Shown here: one piece after another, positions 16,550 through 25,858 of the stretch
How the letters are laid out: every line of letters begins with the position of its first letter
Position numbering within the stretch: the first letter of the stretch is position 1
Made by a program: the position numbers and the translations under genes
Origin: Caldicellulosiruptor diazotrophicus
GTDB lineage: Bacteria > Bacillota > Thermoanaerobacteria > Caldicellulosiruptorales > Caldicellulosiruptoraceae
Reading direction: 5' to 3'
DNA: 64,000 nucleotides
Assembly: GCF_017347585.1 (NCBI RefSeq)
Contig: NZ_AP024480.1
Coordinates: forward strand, 2,457,501 to 2,521,500
The notes under the pieces: generated by a model
What the model saw: only the letters and a program-made list of their open reading frames with translations
What the model was told of the DNA's origin: nothing
Database searches by the model: none

Positions 16550-18595
16550 CTATTTTTCCTTCAGAAAAAAATCGACCAATGTATTTTCGCTATGAACTGC
16601 TGTGAATACCCATTTTTGAATTGTCTTAGCCCCTGTCTCGCCCACCTTTGCAGTGGCTGAGATTTTTACTGTGTATGTAGTTGGATTGCCATTCTTATCA
16701 AGATTAATTACATCATTTGAATTTGCAAAAAGCACTGGTGTATCAGAATTTTCTTTCACACTGACTCTTGCCTGGACAGGTGCAGGAGGGTTTGACCAAT
16801 CTGATGTATGCAAATTCCCGTTTGGGTCTTTCAAAACGTACCTGACCTTGCCGTAGTATGCCGGTGTACCTTCCTTGCCCGGCTGGATGTATGTTGTGTT
16901 GTAATCAAAAGTTTTGCTCTGTGTAAAGCTTGTGATGGATGTTGCTGTTGTATCATAGCTTTCGCTGTAATCCGGTGTTGTTGCACTTTGAACCCTGCTT
17001 CTGTCTTTGTCAATCACAAAGTCAAGTCTCACAATCCTCCAGCCTGCTGGTACTGTCATACCCGACACTTTTACAGGTTTTACTTTGTGCTGGATTGTGG
17101 ATGGGTTGTACTGACCGTTTGAGATTACAACTTCGCTGTAAGAAGGAGTTACTGAAAGCTCAAGCTGTGGGTCTGACAGAGAAGGCTTTTTGATTATTGT
17201 GATTGTCTGGCTTGCTGAGTTGTAGGAATCTACATGGTAACCTGCTGTAAAGAATACTCTTACCTTGGCACTTATCGTTATTGTGTTAGTACCTGTTTGT
17301 AAAAGATTTGATGGTATTTGAATATTGTAATCGCTCGATCGGCTTGTGAAGACTGCTTTACTATTGTCAGATTGATTTCTCTGATAATCCCCTTCTCTGT
17401 ACCTATTTTCACCTGTCACACCTTTGTAAATAAGCTGGTCTGTGTAATCAACATCATTGATTTTAAAGTAGTTTAAAACTGTGTAGTATCTTGCGTCGTT
17501 TCTTGTAAAATACCATATGTCTACTATGCTATGGTTGTAATCCTTATAATCGTAAAATACACCTTTAACTGTTAGGTTGATATTAGCTGTAGAGTTTTTC
17601 GCAGGGTCAAATACAAAGGCAGAACCATCTGATGTTTTAGGTAAATTTGAACTACCGTATGAAATACTGTAGGCTACTACGTCCTGCTGGTCTGGCAAGA
17701 ACTTGTTAATTGCACCAGTAAATTTTACAGGTGCAACTTTTCCGTTTTTCCTGAAAAACAGGATTATTTGCAAATATCCTTCCTGTGCAGAACCTATTAT
17801 AACGCCTTTGCTGAAAAGTAAATCTTCTGTAAGCCAGGAAAGTGCATTGATGTATGAACCATCTATATCTTTATTTGAGCTCACAGCTCTGAGATAGTAT
17901 CCGCCTTTCACGTATGTGTTGTAAATTTTATCTTTCTCTTTACTACCCAAACTATTTGTTCTGTACTGTGCAACCAAACTGTTATATTGGTTCCTGACAT
18001 CACTATCTGTTTTTGATGCAAGGTTTGAACTTGTCAGGTCTGACCACTTCAAAAAATCATCGCCAGTTTCCGACCAGTAAGGATTTTGATATGGCTGACG
18101 GCTCATGTCATATCCATCGTATTTGAATATAACTCTGGTTGCACCAGAAGTATTAGGCGGTACTATTGTTGCAATGTTTGGCTGGTATTCTTTTATCCAC
18201 CAGTAACCGATTGATGATGGTTTCCAAGGATTTGCACTGTAACTTACTTTGGTTGCACCATAAGGATTGCCCTGTACATTCCCCGGCAGTCCATATACTG
18301 CTTTCCTGTAGTCTATTGCGTATTCGGTGTTGAGGTAAAAGGTGCCGTAACCCTGTTTGTCTATTTTTTGGTCGCTATTTATGTCACCGTGAAGTATATC
18401 CCTTATAACATCTGTTCTTGTTATTCCATTATAACTATCAAAACCACCTTCATAATAATTATTGGCTACTGCACTATAATCAATTGCATATGCTTTTGTT
18501 AAGGGCAAAAACTGAGCTACAAGTTCAAATACAAATACCAAGATTAAAAATAAAGCAAGGGGTTTATTTTGTCCCTTGCTCTTGAATATTTTCAT
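16550..18595 (-). CDS. secreted surface protein, cassette C, intact
   Basis: About 681 residues from the ATG at 18595, which has GGAGGTG upstream; a longer frame to 18637 overlaps the preceding gene. It has a Sec signal peptide (core ALFLILVFVFELVAQFLPL), a dockerin-like or EF-like short motif (DINSDQKIDKQGYG) near the N-terminus, the YYEGGFDSYNG motif, and beta-rich repeats ending in a domain (about 490-660) shared with cassette B. It is the only complete member of this family in the window. The last residues (VDFFLKEK) seem to result from fusion with the gene fragment at 16437-16549. The function is unknown, probably extracellular. Confidence 0.75.
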   Translation of the reverse strand: MKIFKSKGQNKPLALFLILVFVFELVAQFLPLTKAYAIDYSAVANNYYEGGFDSYNGITRTDVIRDILHGDINSDQKIDKQGYGTFYLNTEYAIDYRKAVYGLPGNVQGNPYGATKVSYSANPWKPSSIGYWWIKEYQPNIATIVPPNTSGATRVIFKYDGYDMSRQPYQNPYWSETGDDFLKWSDLTSSNLASKTDSDVRNQYNSLVAQYRTNSLGSKEKDKIYNTYVKGGYYLRAVSSNKDIDGSYINALSWLTEDLLFSKGVIIGSAQEGYLQIILFFRKNGKVAPVKFTGAINKFLPDQQDVVAYSISYGSSNLPKTSDGSAFVFDPAKNSTANINLTVKGVFYDYKDYNHSIVDIWYFTRNDARYYTVLNYFKINDVDYTDQLIYKGVTGENRYREGDYQRNQSDNSKAVFTSRSSDYNIQIPSNLLQTGTNTITISAKVRVFFTAGYHVDSYNSASQTITIIKKPSLSDPQLELSVTPSYSEVVISNGQYNPSTIQHKVKPVKVSGMTVPAGWRIVRLDFVIDKDRSRVQSATTPDYSESYDTTATSITSFTQSKTFDYNTTYIQPGKEGTPAYYGKVRYVLKDPNGNLHTSDWSNPPAPVQARVSVKENSDTPVLFANSNDVINLDKNGNPTTYTVKISATAKVGETGAKTIQKWVFTAVHSENTLVDFFLKEK

Positions 18596-18620
18596 CCTCG
18601 AAAACACCTCCTCAGCAGAA

Positions 18621-20216
18621 TCAGTACGTCCCATCATATAAAGATATCTGAGCTGCTGTTGTTCCTATCGCACCATATTCTCTATTAAAAACTATTCCAA
18701 CAGAGTCCTCCGAACTAAGAAGCACCAACCTCTTTTCAGTTGTAAGTCTATATTTGCAATACAACAGTTGCCACAGTTCATCTATTCGGTACGTTATTGT
18801 CTTGCCTGTATGGTAGTAGAGAACACAGTATAAACCGTCAGGTTCATATCCCCTTGCTTCTTTAAACTTATAATTATATCCATAATCATCGATAGTATCA
18901 TTTTTAAATGTCAGTTCATCAAACACAACTCTTTTGCTTTCATCAAATATCTTTGTTATCATATCAACTGCTTCTGCCCTTGTTAAAGCCTTACCTGCAT
19001 TGAACCTTATATCAGGCACGTTCATTACAGGTGGATATCTTGGAACACCTGTCCATGCATCAGCAATCGGTTTAAAGTTTTTATAAACGTTTTTAAATAT
19101 GTTCATATCAACATTGGCTTCTGGTTGGATTATGCCAAGGTCTGCAAGTCTTGCTATTGCCTCTTGATAGAGTTTCGGTATTGAATCATAGTCCCTGCAA
19201 ATGTATTTAAACCTTGTCCAGTCAAGTGGGAGCTTCCTTGGCAGTTTCATAAGCCACCTGTTAAGTGCTTCATTCGTCACAGGATTGAGCTCTGCTGTCC
19301 ACTGCCAGTCATCTACATTTGTGCTCTTGTACTTGCCAAATTCAAGCCATGGTAAGAATATCTGGTAGTATAATTTCCCTTCGCTCTTGTCATCTTTAAA
19401 AGTAAAAAACGAATATCCTTCACCCCAGCCACGAGGAAAATCTTTAGGAACATAAAATAACGAATACAGCTGTCTGTTAACATTATCTGGTACTGCAAAT
19501 TTTTTATCGGAAATACTCTTACTTGCTAAAAATTTGTAATGTCCCAACACCCACACTTGAGCTTTTAATCTTTCTGAAGGCATATCAAACTTGACTTTGT
19601 CAGGGTTCTCTTTCATAAACCTCTGCAAAACCTTCCACCAGTCAAGCGGCAAAAAGTAATCTTTTAGCCTGTTCCATACATGCACTGTCTTAACTGTCCC
19701 GTCCTTATAATACTTGTCAATCACAACAAGGTCATATGCCATAATAGCGTACTTTGAGTTAAAATGTGCCCAAGGGCTATTATCCCATTCTGGTGGAGTC
19801 CACGCAACATAAGCACCTCTGAAATTGTGAGTTACATCCCCTCCTGACCAGAATGTGTAATCTACCGGTGACAGTACAACTGTTTTGACCGGTATATTCT
19901 TATCCTTAAGCTCTGGCACTGCATTGATGAGCTTCCACACAATGTAGCTTGCCTGAGCTCGTGTTATGGGTCTGTCTTTTTTGACCTCACCGGGAATCAA
20001 GCCCATTTTGACTGCCTTTCCCCAGTAGTCAGCTATACCATTTGGCTTTACTTTTGCACCTATTAAGAACGATGTTACAAACTCGCCTGCTGTGATGTAG
20101 TCTATTTTGTTTATTGCTGCCTGTACTTTCTGTGTGATTGTTCCTGCCTGTGCTACTGGGAAGGCAAAGGTTAAAAGCAGGCTCAAGATTACAATAAAGC
20201 TTACAAACTTTTTCAT
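18621..20216 (-). CDS. SLH-domain envelope protein, cassette C
   Basis: A 531-residue paralogue of 4053-5924 and 10953-12821. Signal peptide (MKKFVSFIVILSLLLTFAFP) and N-terminal SLH segment (ITRAQASYIVWKL) are conserved; the C-terminal SLH segment (FNAGKALTRAEAVDMITKIF) is present at about 405-435. The central region is diverged and shorter. The ATG at 20216 is preferred over the TTG at 20222 because GGAGTGATTG lies just upstream. The secreted partner follows closely. Confidence 0.8.
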   Translation of the reverse strand: MKKFVSFIVILSLLLTFAFPVAQAGTITQKVQAAINKIDYITAGEFVTSFLIGAKVKPNGIADYWGKAVKMGLIPGEVKKDRPITRAQASYIVWKLINAVPELKDKNIPVKTVVLSPVDYTFWSGGDVTHNFRGAYVAWTPPEWDNSPWAHFNSKYAIMAYDLVVIDKYYKDGTVKTVHVWNRLKDYFLPLDWWKVLQRFMKENPDKVKFDMPSERLKAQVWVLGHYKFLASKSISDKKFAVPDNVNRQLYSLFYVPKDFPRGWGEGYSFFTFKDDKSEGKLYYQIFLPWLEFGKYKSTNVDDWQWTAELNPVTNEALNRWLMKLPRKLPLDWTRFKYICRDYDSIPKLYQEAIARLADLGIIQPEANVDMNIFKNVYKNFKPIADAWTGVPRYPPVMNVPDIRFNAGKALTRAEAVDMITKIFDESKRVVFDELTFKNDTIDDYGYNYKFKEARGYEPDGLYCVLYYHTGKTITYRIDELWQLLYCKYRLTTEKRLVLLSSEDSVGIVFNREYGAIGTTAAQISLYDGTY

Positions 20217-20317
20217 GGTCAATCACTCCTTTTTTTGTTTTTTAAACCTCTCATTATTGTTATACCACGCTTTTAGAAAAACAGGCACAGAATTTTGCCT
20301 ACCAAAAAAAAACAGAA

Positions 20318-20359
20318 AGCCACGGCAAGGTTTTTTCTGCAAACCTGTACCGTGGCTAA
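20318..20359 (-). terminator. hairpin terminator upstream of cassette C
   Basis: GCCACGG/CCGTGGC stem with inner AGGTTT/AAACCT; T-rich on the minus-strand 3' side. It terminates the M48 peptidase gene. Confidence 0.65.
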
Positions 20360-20450
20360 CTTACCATTTAAACCAAGATTTATCTATTGGTAGTTCCACG
20401 TTTTTTATATGTAAAACACAATAACTTTGATATACAACTTTTGCATTTTT

Positions 20451-21224
20451 TTAAATAGACTCAAAGCTATAAACTTGTGAATTATCTTGAGCTGAGTTAA
20501 CATAACGCAAAAATTCCTTCACAGCTTCTATTCTTTTTACTAAGCAGGGATGAGTAGAAAAAAGTTCTGCAAAATTCATCCAAAAACTTTTATCCTCTCT
20601 TGCTCCCTTTAAAAGCTCATCGATATCAATTTTATTATACAAATCCTTGCCTGCTGCAAGTAAAGTCAAACCTTTTAAAGAACCATTTGGTGAATAATAT
20701 GCTCCATATCTGTCTGCTGTATATTCACATGCTCTCAAATAAGCATACCCAAGCAATGGAATTAAAAATATGCTCAACTGAACAAGCCATCTGTATTTTA
20801 GATGATTTGCTTTAAGATGTCCAAGTTCATGCGCAAGAATGAACTTAACCTCATCAATGCCTTGTTTATATGCCAGTTCTAAAACATCTGCATAAATAAC
20901 TACAAAATTTCTTCCAACAAATCTTGTAGCAAAAGCATTTAGAAGTCCCCCACCTTGAATTAGATAAATATCTGGGACTTCATCAAATCCCATTTGTTTT
21001 GCCATCTGTTTGTATTCATTGTAGATGTCACCAAGTTGATTATAAGAAAGCTTTACAGCATTCCCTTTAATGTTTCCTATAAAAATACCTTTTGAGATGA
21101 ACAAAAAAATTATTATTGGAATAACATAAAGTAAGCCTACTATGGTGAATATGAAAATTATATAAAGCACAATACTAAAAAATGCCAGAATACCAAAAAG
21201 GATTTTTTCACTTGACAGTTTCAA
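20451..21224 (-). CDS. M48-family membrane metallopeptidase (HtpX-like)
   Basis: A 257-residue protein. Two hydrophobic segments lie near the N-terminus (about 10-48) and one after the active site (about 145-160). The zinc motif is in ILAHELGHLKANH (HELGH, about residue 132) with the third ligand Glu in ACEYTADRYG. The preceding GGGLLNAFATRF segment is typical of M48 proteases. Such enzymes degrade misfolded membrane proteins. It may be monocistronic. Confidence 0.88.
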   Translation of the reverse strand: MKLSSEKILFGILAFFSIVLYIIFIFTIVGLLYVIPIIIFLFISKGIFIGNIKGNAVKLSYNQLGDIYNEYKQMAKQMGFDEVPDIYLIQGGGLLNAFATRFVGRNFVVIYADVLELAYKQGIDEVKFILAHELGHLKANHLKYRWLVQLSIFLIPLLGYAYLRACEYTADRYGAYYSPNGSLKGLTLLAAGKDLYNKIDIDELLKGAREDKSFWMNFAELFSTHPCLVKRIEAVKEFLRYVNSAQDNSQVYSFESI

Positions 21225-21496
21225 GTTAATTTATTTCATATAAAAAATTCCCTCCATTTACTTATAGTAATTAAAAAGGAACAATTGAAAACTATTTTAA
21301 TTTTTTTCTAAAATATGATTTTTGCAATTACATTATCTTTGATTATAATACCATTCTTAAGGTTTATTTGCAAGTTTATGCGTTTGAATTGCATATTCAA
21401 AACAGTCGTTACAAGTCTTTTCAAACAATTTTGAATATCTAAAACCTCAAAATCAATGCTTGTCTCTCGTTTTTTTCTTTTGAAAGCACCAAATTT

Positions 21497-21580
21497 CATG
21501 CGTGCTTAAAAACATTACCTCAATCAAAAAGTTGTGAAAGTTACTTACAACCAAGCTTTTTTAAAAAGCTGGCTTTCTAA
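21497..21580 (-). pseudogene. fragment of an AraC-family regulator gene
   Basis: The + strand sequence from CATGCGTGCT to GCTGGCTT matches 23847-23929 inside the intact AraC gene, with scattered changes and small gaps. It encodes part of the HTH region and is far too short to function. It is joined directly to the hairpin and PIN remnant below. Confidence 0.6.
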
Positions 21581-21590
21581 AAAACAAAAA

Positions 21591-21628
21591 AGCCACAGAC
21601 GGCTTGCAGAAATAATTATCTGTGGTCT
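21591..21628 (-). terminator. terminator-like hairpin, copy of 42-76
   Basis: AGCCACAGAC...ATTATCTGTGG is an imperfect stem, followed leftwards by TTTTTTGTTTTT. It is part of the block duplicated from the left end of the window. Confidence 0.45.
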
Positions 21629-21645
21629 GCCTGTTGTGAAATTTA

Positions 21646-21790
21646 AGTGGGGACACTAGTTGAATTTCCCTATAACCCATAAGTTTGTTTATTGTGTTTA
21701 CGCCATGAATTGTCCTATATCTAACTATATGCTTAAAATTCAATGATACCAAAACATCACATTCGTTAATGCTTGCAACTGCAATTATGT
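21646..21790 (-). pseudogene. 3' remnant of a PIN-toxin gene
   Basis: About 140 bp match 293-435 of the PIN gene at 271-747 (FKHIVRYRTI-GVN-INKLMGYREIQLVSP). The rest of the PIN gene and the antitoxin-like gene are missing. The junction on the left is directly to the hairpin at 21591-21628. Confidence 0.7.
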
Positions 21791-22040
21791 AATTATCATC
21801 GTTATCTTACCAAATAATTGACTTAATATGAACTTTTATTCAGCATTTTATAATTTCAAAACTTTTGACTTCAAAACAGAACTTGCACTGAAATATTCTA
21901 TGTCCTTAAATAATTATGCTTGCTTTTTTTTAATTATTAGTTTATTATATAATTAAATGCTTATAAACTAAATGAAAGTGGGGTGTAAAAAGCACAACTC
22001 TTTCTTTTAAAGCTGAAAAAAGAAAGATTGTGCAAAAAAT

Positions 22041-22337
22041 ATGTCCATGGAAGAAAAGCTTGCAAAAGTGTTCAAAGCACTTTCCCATCCAATTAGAATA
22101 AAGATAATTCAAAGTCTTTTGAGCGGGGAAAAGTGCGTATGTGAACTTTTACAGTTTGTTGAGTTTTCTCAGCCAAACTTATCTCAACATTTGAAAATCC
22201 TAAAAGAAGCTGGTTTGCTTGAGCATCGCAAAGTGGGTGCAAATATGCACTACAGGATTAAAAATGAATATGTCAATGATTTACTGAATATTGCAGAGAT
22301 CTTTATAATTGAGAGTCAAAAGACTGAAAGGGTGTGA
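22041..22337 (+). CDS. ArsR/SmtB-family metalloregulator
   Basis: A 98-residue winged-helix repressor with KALSHPIRIKIIQSLLSGE, the metal or metalloid site CVCEL, and the recognition helix SQPNLSQHLKILKEAGLLEHR. CVC-type ArsR proteins sense As(III) or similar thiophilic ions. It is the first gene of an apparent operon with the ArsP-like permease and thiol-disulfide protein (7 bp gap), so it likely represses that operon. Confidence 0.92.
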   Translation: MSMEEKLAKVFKALSHPIRIKIIQSLLSGEKCVCELLQFVEFSQPNLSQHLKILKEAGLLEHRKVGANMHYRIKNEYVNDLLNIAEIFIIESQKTERV

Positions 22338-22343
22338 TAGCAT

Positions 22344-23315
22344 TTGTTTTCGCCTGTTCAGAAATTTGCAGATTTTGTAACATACAATATTTTCAAAATC
22401 CCTCAGAACTCAAAGCTTGCAAGTGCTGTAAACTTTTTTATATTTGACACAATCAAGATTTTTATCCTGCTATTTTTGATTGTATTTGTCATAACCTTTA
22501 TAAGAAGCTTTTTCTCACCTGAAAAAACAAGAGAAATTCTTTCACACAAAAACCAAAATATCCTCCTTGCCCACATTTTAGCAGCGCTTTTGGGAATTGT
22601 GACACCATTTTGTTCTTGCTCAGCAGTTCCACTTTTTATTGGCTTTGTTGAAGCTGGAATTCCGCTTGGCGTGACATTCTCGTACCTAATTGCCGCACCG
22701 ATGGTAAATGAGGTTGCACTTGGACTTCTGTATGCAAATTTTGGTCTTAAAATTGCTCTTATTTATGTACTTTCAGGTGAGATAATTGCAATTGTAAGTG
22801 GTATTGTAATTGGAAAACTTAATCTTGAGAAGTATGTTGAGGACTATGTTTTTAAAATTAAAGTTGGAGATGTTCAAATTGCTGAGGACAAAAAAACTTT
22901 AAATCAGCGTCTCAAAGAAACACTGGAATTTACCATTGAGCTCATAAAAAAGGTATGGGTGTTTGTTGTTGTTGGAATTGGTATTGGCGCATTCTTGCAC
23001 GGCTACATCCCAACAGGTGCACTGGCAAAGATTGCTGGCAAGAACAATCCTTTTGCTGTAATTTTTGCAACAGTGCTTGGGATACCTCTTTACTCAAACG
23101 CAGCAGGAATTATTCCACTTGTAAGCGAGTTTAGGCGCCTTGGAATTTCGATGGGAACATCACTCTCTTTTATGATGAGTGTGACAGCCCTCTCTTTGCC
23201 TGAGATGATACTTTTGCGAAGGGTTTTAAAACCAAAACTTTTAGCAGTATTTGTTGCAATTGTGGGTTGTGGAATTATTGTAACCGGATATTTATTTAAT
23301 TTTATTCTTGGATAA
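22344..23315 (+). CDS. ArsP-like permease (PF03773 family)
   Basis: A 323-residue membrane protein with about eight hydrophobic segments and the signature PFCSCSAVPLFIGF (about residue 89), where paired cysteines face the substrate path, and a second TVLGIPLYSNAAGIIPL motif. The family exports organoarsenicals or related thiol-binding compounds. TTG at 22344 is used as the start. Its place between the ArsR regulator and a small thioredoxin-like protein supports a metalloid or thiol-stress role. Confidence 0.9.
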   Translation: MFSPVQKFADFVTYNIFKIPQNSKLASAVNFFIFDTIKIFILLFLIVFVITFIRSFFSPEKTREILSHKNQNILLAHILAALLGIVTPFCSCSAVPLFIGFVEAGIPLGVTFSYLIAAPMVNEVALGLLYANFGLKIALIYVLSGEIIAIVSGIVIGKLNLEKYVEDYVFKIKVGDVQIAEDKKTLNQRLKETLEFTIELIKKVWVFVVVGIGIGAFLHGYIPTGALAKIAGKNNPFAVIFATVLGIPLYSNAAGIIPLVSEFRRLGISMGTSLSFMMSVTALSLPEMILLRRVLKPKLLAVFVAIVGCGIIVTGYLFNFILG

Positions 23316-23349
23316 AACTTTTGGAAGAAAGGAAGGTGTGATAGGAAAG

Positions 23350-23589
23350 ATGGTTATAAAAATTCTTGGTGGTGGATGCGCAAACTGCAAAAAACTAATG
23401 GAAAATGCTAAAAAGGCAGCTGAGGAACTTGGAATTGATGCTAAATTTGAAGAGGTAAAAGACATCGAAAAGATAATGTCTTACGGTGTTATGAGAACAC
23501 CTGCACTTGTTGTAGATGAAAAGCTTATATTCTCTGGCAGGGTTGCAGGTGTTGAAGAGATAAAAGAGGTTTTGAAAAAAGAGGCATAA
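23350..23589 (+). CDS. small thioredoxin-fold redox protein
   Basis: An 80-residue protein with CANC near the N-terminus (GGGCANCKKLMEN) and a cis-Pro motif (MRTPALVVDEKL), as in the MTH895/redox-active disulfide protein 2 family. I start at the ATG at 23350, which has AGGAAAG just before it; a longer frame starts at 23308 inside the permease gene. It often accompanies PF03773 permeases and probably reduces or carries the thiol-bound substrate. Confidence 0.88.
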   Translation: MVIKILGGGCANCKKLMENAKKAAEELGIDAKFEEVKDIEKIMSYGVMRTPALVVDEKLIFSGRVAGVEEIKEVLKKEA

Positions 23590-23614
23590 AAGTAAAAATC
23601 TATTTTTATTGTGA

Positions 23615-23638
23615 GGCGGGCAGCACACCCGCCTTTTA
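23615..23638 (+). terminator. intrinsic terminator of the arsR-permease operon
   Basis: GGCGGG pairs with CCCGCC across a 7-nt loop, followed by TTTT. Confidence 0.8.
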
Positions 23639-23701
23639 ACTTTCTATGTTGTATTTCCCATCACTCTTTTAGCTAACCAAAATTCATTTGTGAGACTTGC
23701 T

Positions 23702-24619
23702 CTATGAAACTCCCCCTCTTTTTCTGAACTCCAGTGCGCTCATACCTTTGTGTTTGTGAAAAACTCTTGCAAATGTTGAATACGAATCAAACCCAACCTC
23801 AAGAGCAATATCTGTCACCGGCTTGTCTGTTGAAAGAAGCAAGCTACATGCGTGCTGAAGCCTCACCTCAATCAAAAAGTTGTGAAAGTTGCTCCCAACA
23901 AGTTTTTTGAAAAGCTGGCTTACGTAAGAAGGACTTAGGTGAAACTCTTTCGACAAGGTCTTTAGGTCTATGTTTTGGTTATAATTTCTATGCACATAGT
24001 ACACAAGCTGCCAGTAGTCGGTCGGAACAGGAATGCTCTCTTTTTTAGCCCTGTTTTGGACAAAGTTATAGGCAGGTTTTTGAGAGTTTTTAGCACATGC
24101 AAAATTTCTACATCTATCGAAATACGTAACTATCTCTAAAATCTTAGCTTTGAGTATTATCTCTGCCCACACATCCTGCTGGTTGTAATATATCCACGCT
24201 TCTTTAAAAAGCCTATCCATAACTTCTTTTTCCTTGCCTTCAAAGTAGTAATAGGGAAGGATATTTTCATCATAATTTAAAAGAAGTTTACCTATTCTGT
24301 AAAAAATGCTTGATGGTGCTAAAAGTTCCTCAAACGAAATAGCAACAACATAGATTGAAATAGGTTTTTGCTCCGAATAGTCTATTCTGTGAATCTGGTA
24401 AGGCATTACAATTGAGAATGTACCGGGTTTTAAGCTGTAGCTTATTGAATTTATATATTCTGTCCCCTCCCCTTTTACAACATACATACATTCAACAAAG
24501 TTGTGCCTGTGAAGCTTAAAATACCTTGGGTCTTCCCAGAAATTCAAGACAAACTTCTGTGGACGCTGGCTAACATAATCAAAAATCTCTTCTATGTAAT
24601 GAGGGCTCTTTTCTGGCAT
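23702..24619 (-). CDS. AraC-family transcriptional regulator
   Basis: A 305-residue protein with an N-terminal cupin-type sensor domain (FKLHRHNFVECMYVVKGEG, then LKPGTFSIVMPYQIHRID). The C-terminal double helix-turn-helix (about 205-300) has LSPSYVSQLFKKLVG and the second helix pair ITDIALEVGFDSYSTFARVF. Such proteins usually activate sugar-utilisation genes. No sugar gene is adjacent, so the target is unknown. Short fragments of a related gene are at 1-30 and 21497-21580. Confidence 0.9.
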   Translation of the reverse strand: MPEKSPHYIEEIFDYVSQRPQKFVLNFWEDPRYFKLHRHNFVECMYVVKGEGTEYINSISYSLKPGTFSIVMPYQIHRIDYSEQKPISIYVVAISFEELLAPSSIFYRIGKLLLNYDENILPYYYFEGKEKEVMDRLFKEAWIYYNQQDVWAEIILKAKILEIVTYFDRCRNFACAKNSQKPAYNFVQNRAKKESIPVPTDYWQLVYYVHRNYNQNIDLKTLSKEFHLSPSYVSQLFKKLVGSNFHNFLIEVRLQHACSLLLSTDKPVTDIALEVGFDSYSTFARVFHKHKGMSALEFRKRGGVS

Positions 24620-24732
24620 TCATCATTCTCCTCAAAAATTTTAAATTTGTATGTTAATTTTCATTATACTCCAATTTACATCGTAAATAAAAGTGTGGTA
24701 AAATCATTTTAGCAGATGCTTCAAAGCGCTGC

Positions 24733-24767
24733 CCGGGTCGCGGCAAACCCCGGTCAAAAAAACAAGG
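24733..24767 (+). promoter_or_regulatory. preQ1-I riboswitch
   Basis: CCGGG-TCGCGG-...-CCCGG forms the P1 hairpin, followed by an A-rich tail ending AACAAGG. The arrangement closely matches the Thermoanaerobacter preQ1-I aptamer. The tail overlaps the ribosome site AAGGAAAGGAAG of queF, so ligand binding should block translation. Confidence 0.88.
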
Positions 24768-24785
24768 AAAGGAAGTGCAAATTCT

Positions 24786-25181
24786 ATGTCTGATAAGTAT
24801 CAACAAAGAAGATTTGACATCTATGGGTATGAAAAGATTGACACAGAGGTCTTAGAAGCAATCCCTTATGAATACCCTGAAAAGAACACGGTAGTGGAAT
24901 ATATCACAGAAGAGTTTTCGTCAGTCTGTCCATGGACAGGTCTTCCTGACACAGCCCGGCTTACAATAAGGTATATACCCAACAAAAAGCTTGTCGAGCT
25001 AAAATCATTGAAATATTACCTGACATCATTTAGAAATGTGGGAATTTTGCAAGAACATGCAGTAAACAGGATTTTAGACGACCTTGTAAAACTGCTTGAA
25101 CCAAAGTTTATGGAAGTGATTGGAGAGTTTCACGAACGTGGTGGTATTTCAACAAGAGTTGTGGCAAGGTATGAAAAATAA
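24786..25181 (+). CDS. queF: NADPH-dependent 7-cyano-7-deazaguanine reductase QueF
   Basis: A 131-residue single-domain (YkvM-type) QueF. It has the family motif ELKSLKYYL (about residue 77), the catalytic Cys in [11 protein letters not shown] (about 48) and the C-terminal [12 protein letters not shown]. It reduces preQ0 to preQ1 in queuosine synthesis. A preQ1 riboswitch directly upstream gives feedback control. The other que genes are not in the window. Confidence 0.95.
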   Translation: MSDKYQQRRFDIYGYEKIDTEVLEAIPYEYPEKNTVVEYITEEFSSVCPWTGLPDTARLTIRYIPNKKLVELKSLKYYLTSFRNVGILQEHAVNRILDDLVKLLEPKFMEVIGEFHERGGISTRVVARYEK

Positions 25182-25197
25182 CACCTTGCCACTTTTT
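25161..25197 (+). terminator. intrinsic terminator of queF
   Basis: GTGGCAAGGT pairs with ACCTTGCCAC, followed by TTTTTT. The left arm overlaps the last codons of queF. Confidence 0.85.
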
Positions 25198-25204
25198 TAA
25201 TCTT

Positions 25205-25780
25205 TTATATGTTGCTGAAAATCTCTTCAGTTGACATTTCAAAGCCAGGCAAAGCAGAGGATTTTACCATAGCTGGATGAAAATATATTCTGCCTCTGTC
25301 AAATCCATCTTCTTCTGCTTGTATAAATACAGCAACGCTTTTTTCCTGAGGATTCACTATCCAGTACTCTTTTGCACCATATTTTTCATATAGTTTTAGT
25401 TTTATAAGATAATCCCTTGCAGATGTGTTTGGAGAAACAACCTCTATAATAAATTCTGGTGCTCCTATAATCCCTTTTTGATCAATCTTAGATTTGTCAC
25501 AAATGACGAATACATCTGGCTGCACAACGTTTTTTATATCCTTATCTTCAGCTCCTTTTGGTGCAAGTATCACGTCCACAGGCGAAATGAAAGGTATGCA
25601 TTCTTTTCCTTGCAGAAAAATCCTCAGTTTATGGTATATGTTTCCGCACACATGCTGATGAAAAATTGAAGGAGAGGGAGCTAAATTGTACAGCCTTCCC
25701 TCGATAATTTCATATCTGTTATCATCTTCTATATTTTTGTACTTATCATAATTGAATTCTTCTAAAATGTAGTCTTCCAT
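25205..25780 (-). CDS. Uma2-family (DUF820) PD-(D/E)XK nuclease
   Basis: About 191 residues from the ATG at 25780 (AAAAGGTG upstream); the longer frame to 25822 starts within a TATAAT promoter. It shows the DUF820 pattern: YEIIEGRLYNLAPSPSIFHQ, VQPDVFVICD (first catalytic Asp), APEFIIEVVSPNT (Glu), and LIKLKLYEKYGAKEYWIVNP. The family is a restriction-endonuclease fold of uncertain role, common in cyanobacteria and thermophilic Firmicutes. Confidence 0.9.
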   Translation of the reverse strand: MEDYILEEFNYDKYKNIEDDNRYEIIEGRLYNLAPSPSIFHQHVCGNIYHKLRIFLQGKECIPFISPVDVILAPKGAEDKDIKNVVQPDVFVICDKSKIDQKGIIGAPEFIIEVVSPNTSARDYLIKLKLYEKYGAKEYWIVNPQEKSVAVFIQAEEDGFDRGRIYFHPAMVKSSALPGFEMSTEEIFSNI

Positions 25781-25858
25781 AATACAAAAGCACCTTTTCA
25801 GTATGTTCTTTTCTACTTTCAATTATACACCATAAAAATTCTGCCAGCCAGCTTCTTT

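Noticed and set aside
21308-21499. A 63-codon minus-strand ORF starting MKFGAFKRKKRETS
   Set aside because: AT-rich, no clear ribosome site, its start abuts the AraC fragment and it resembles no family; probably chance.
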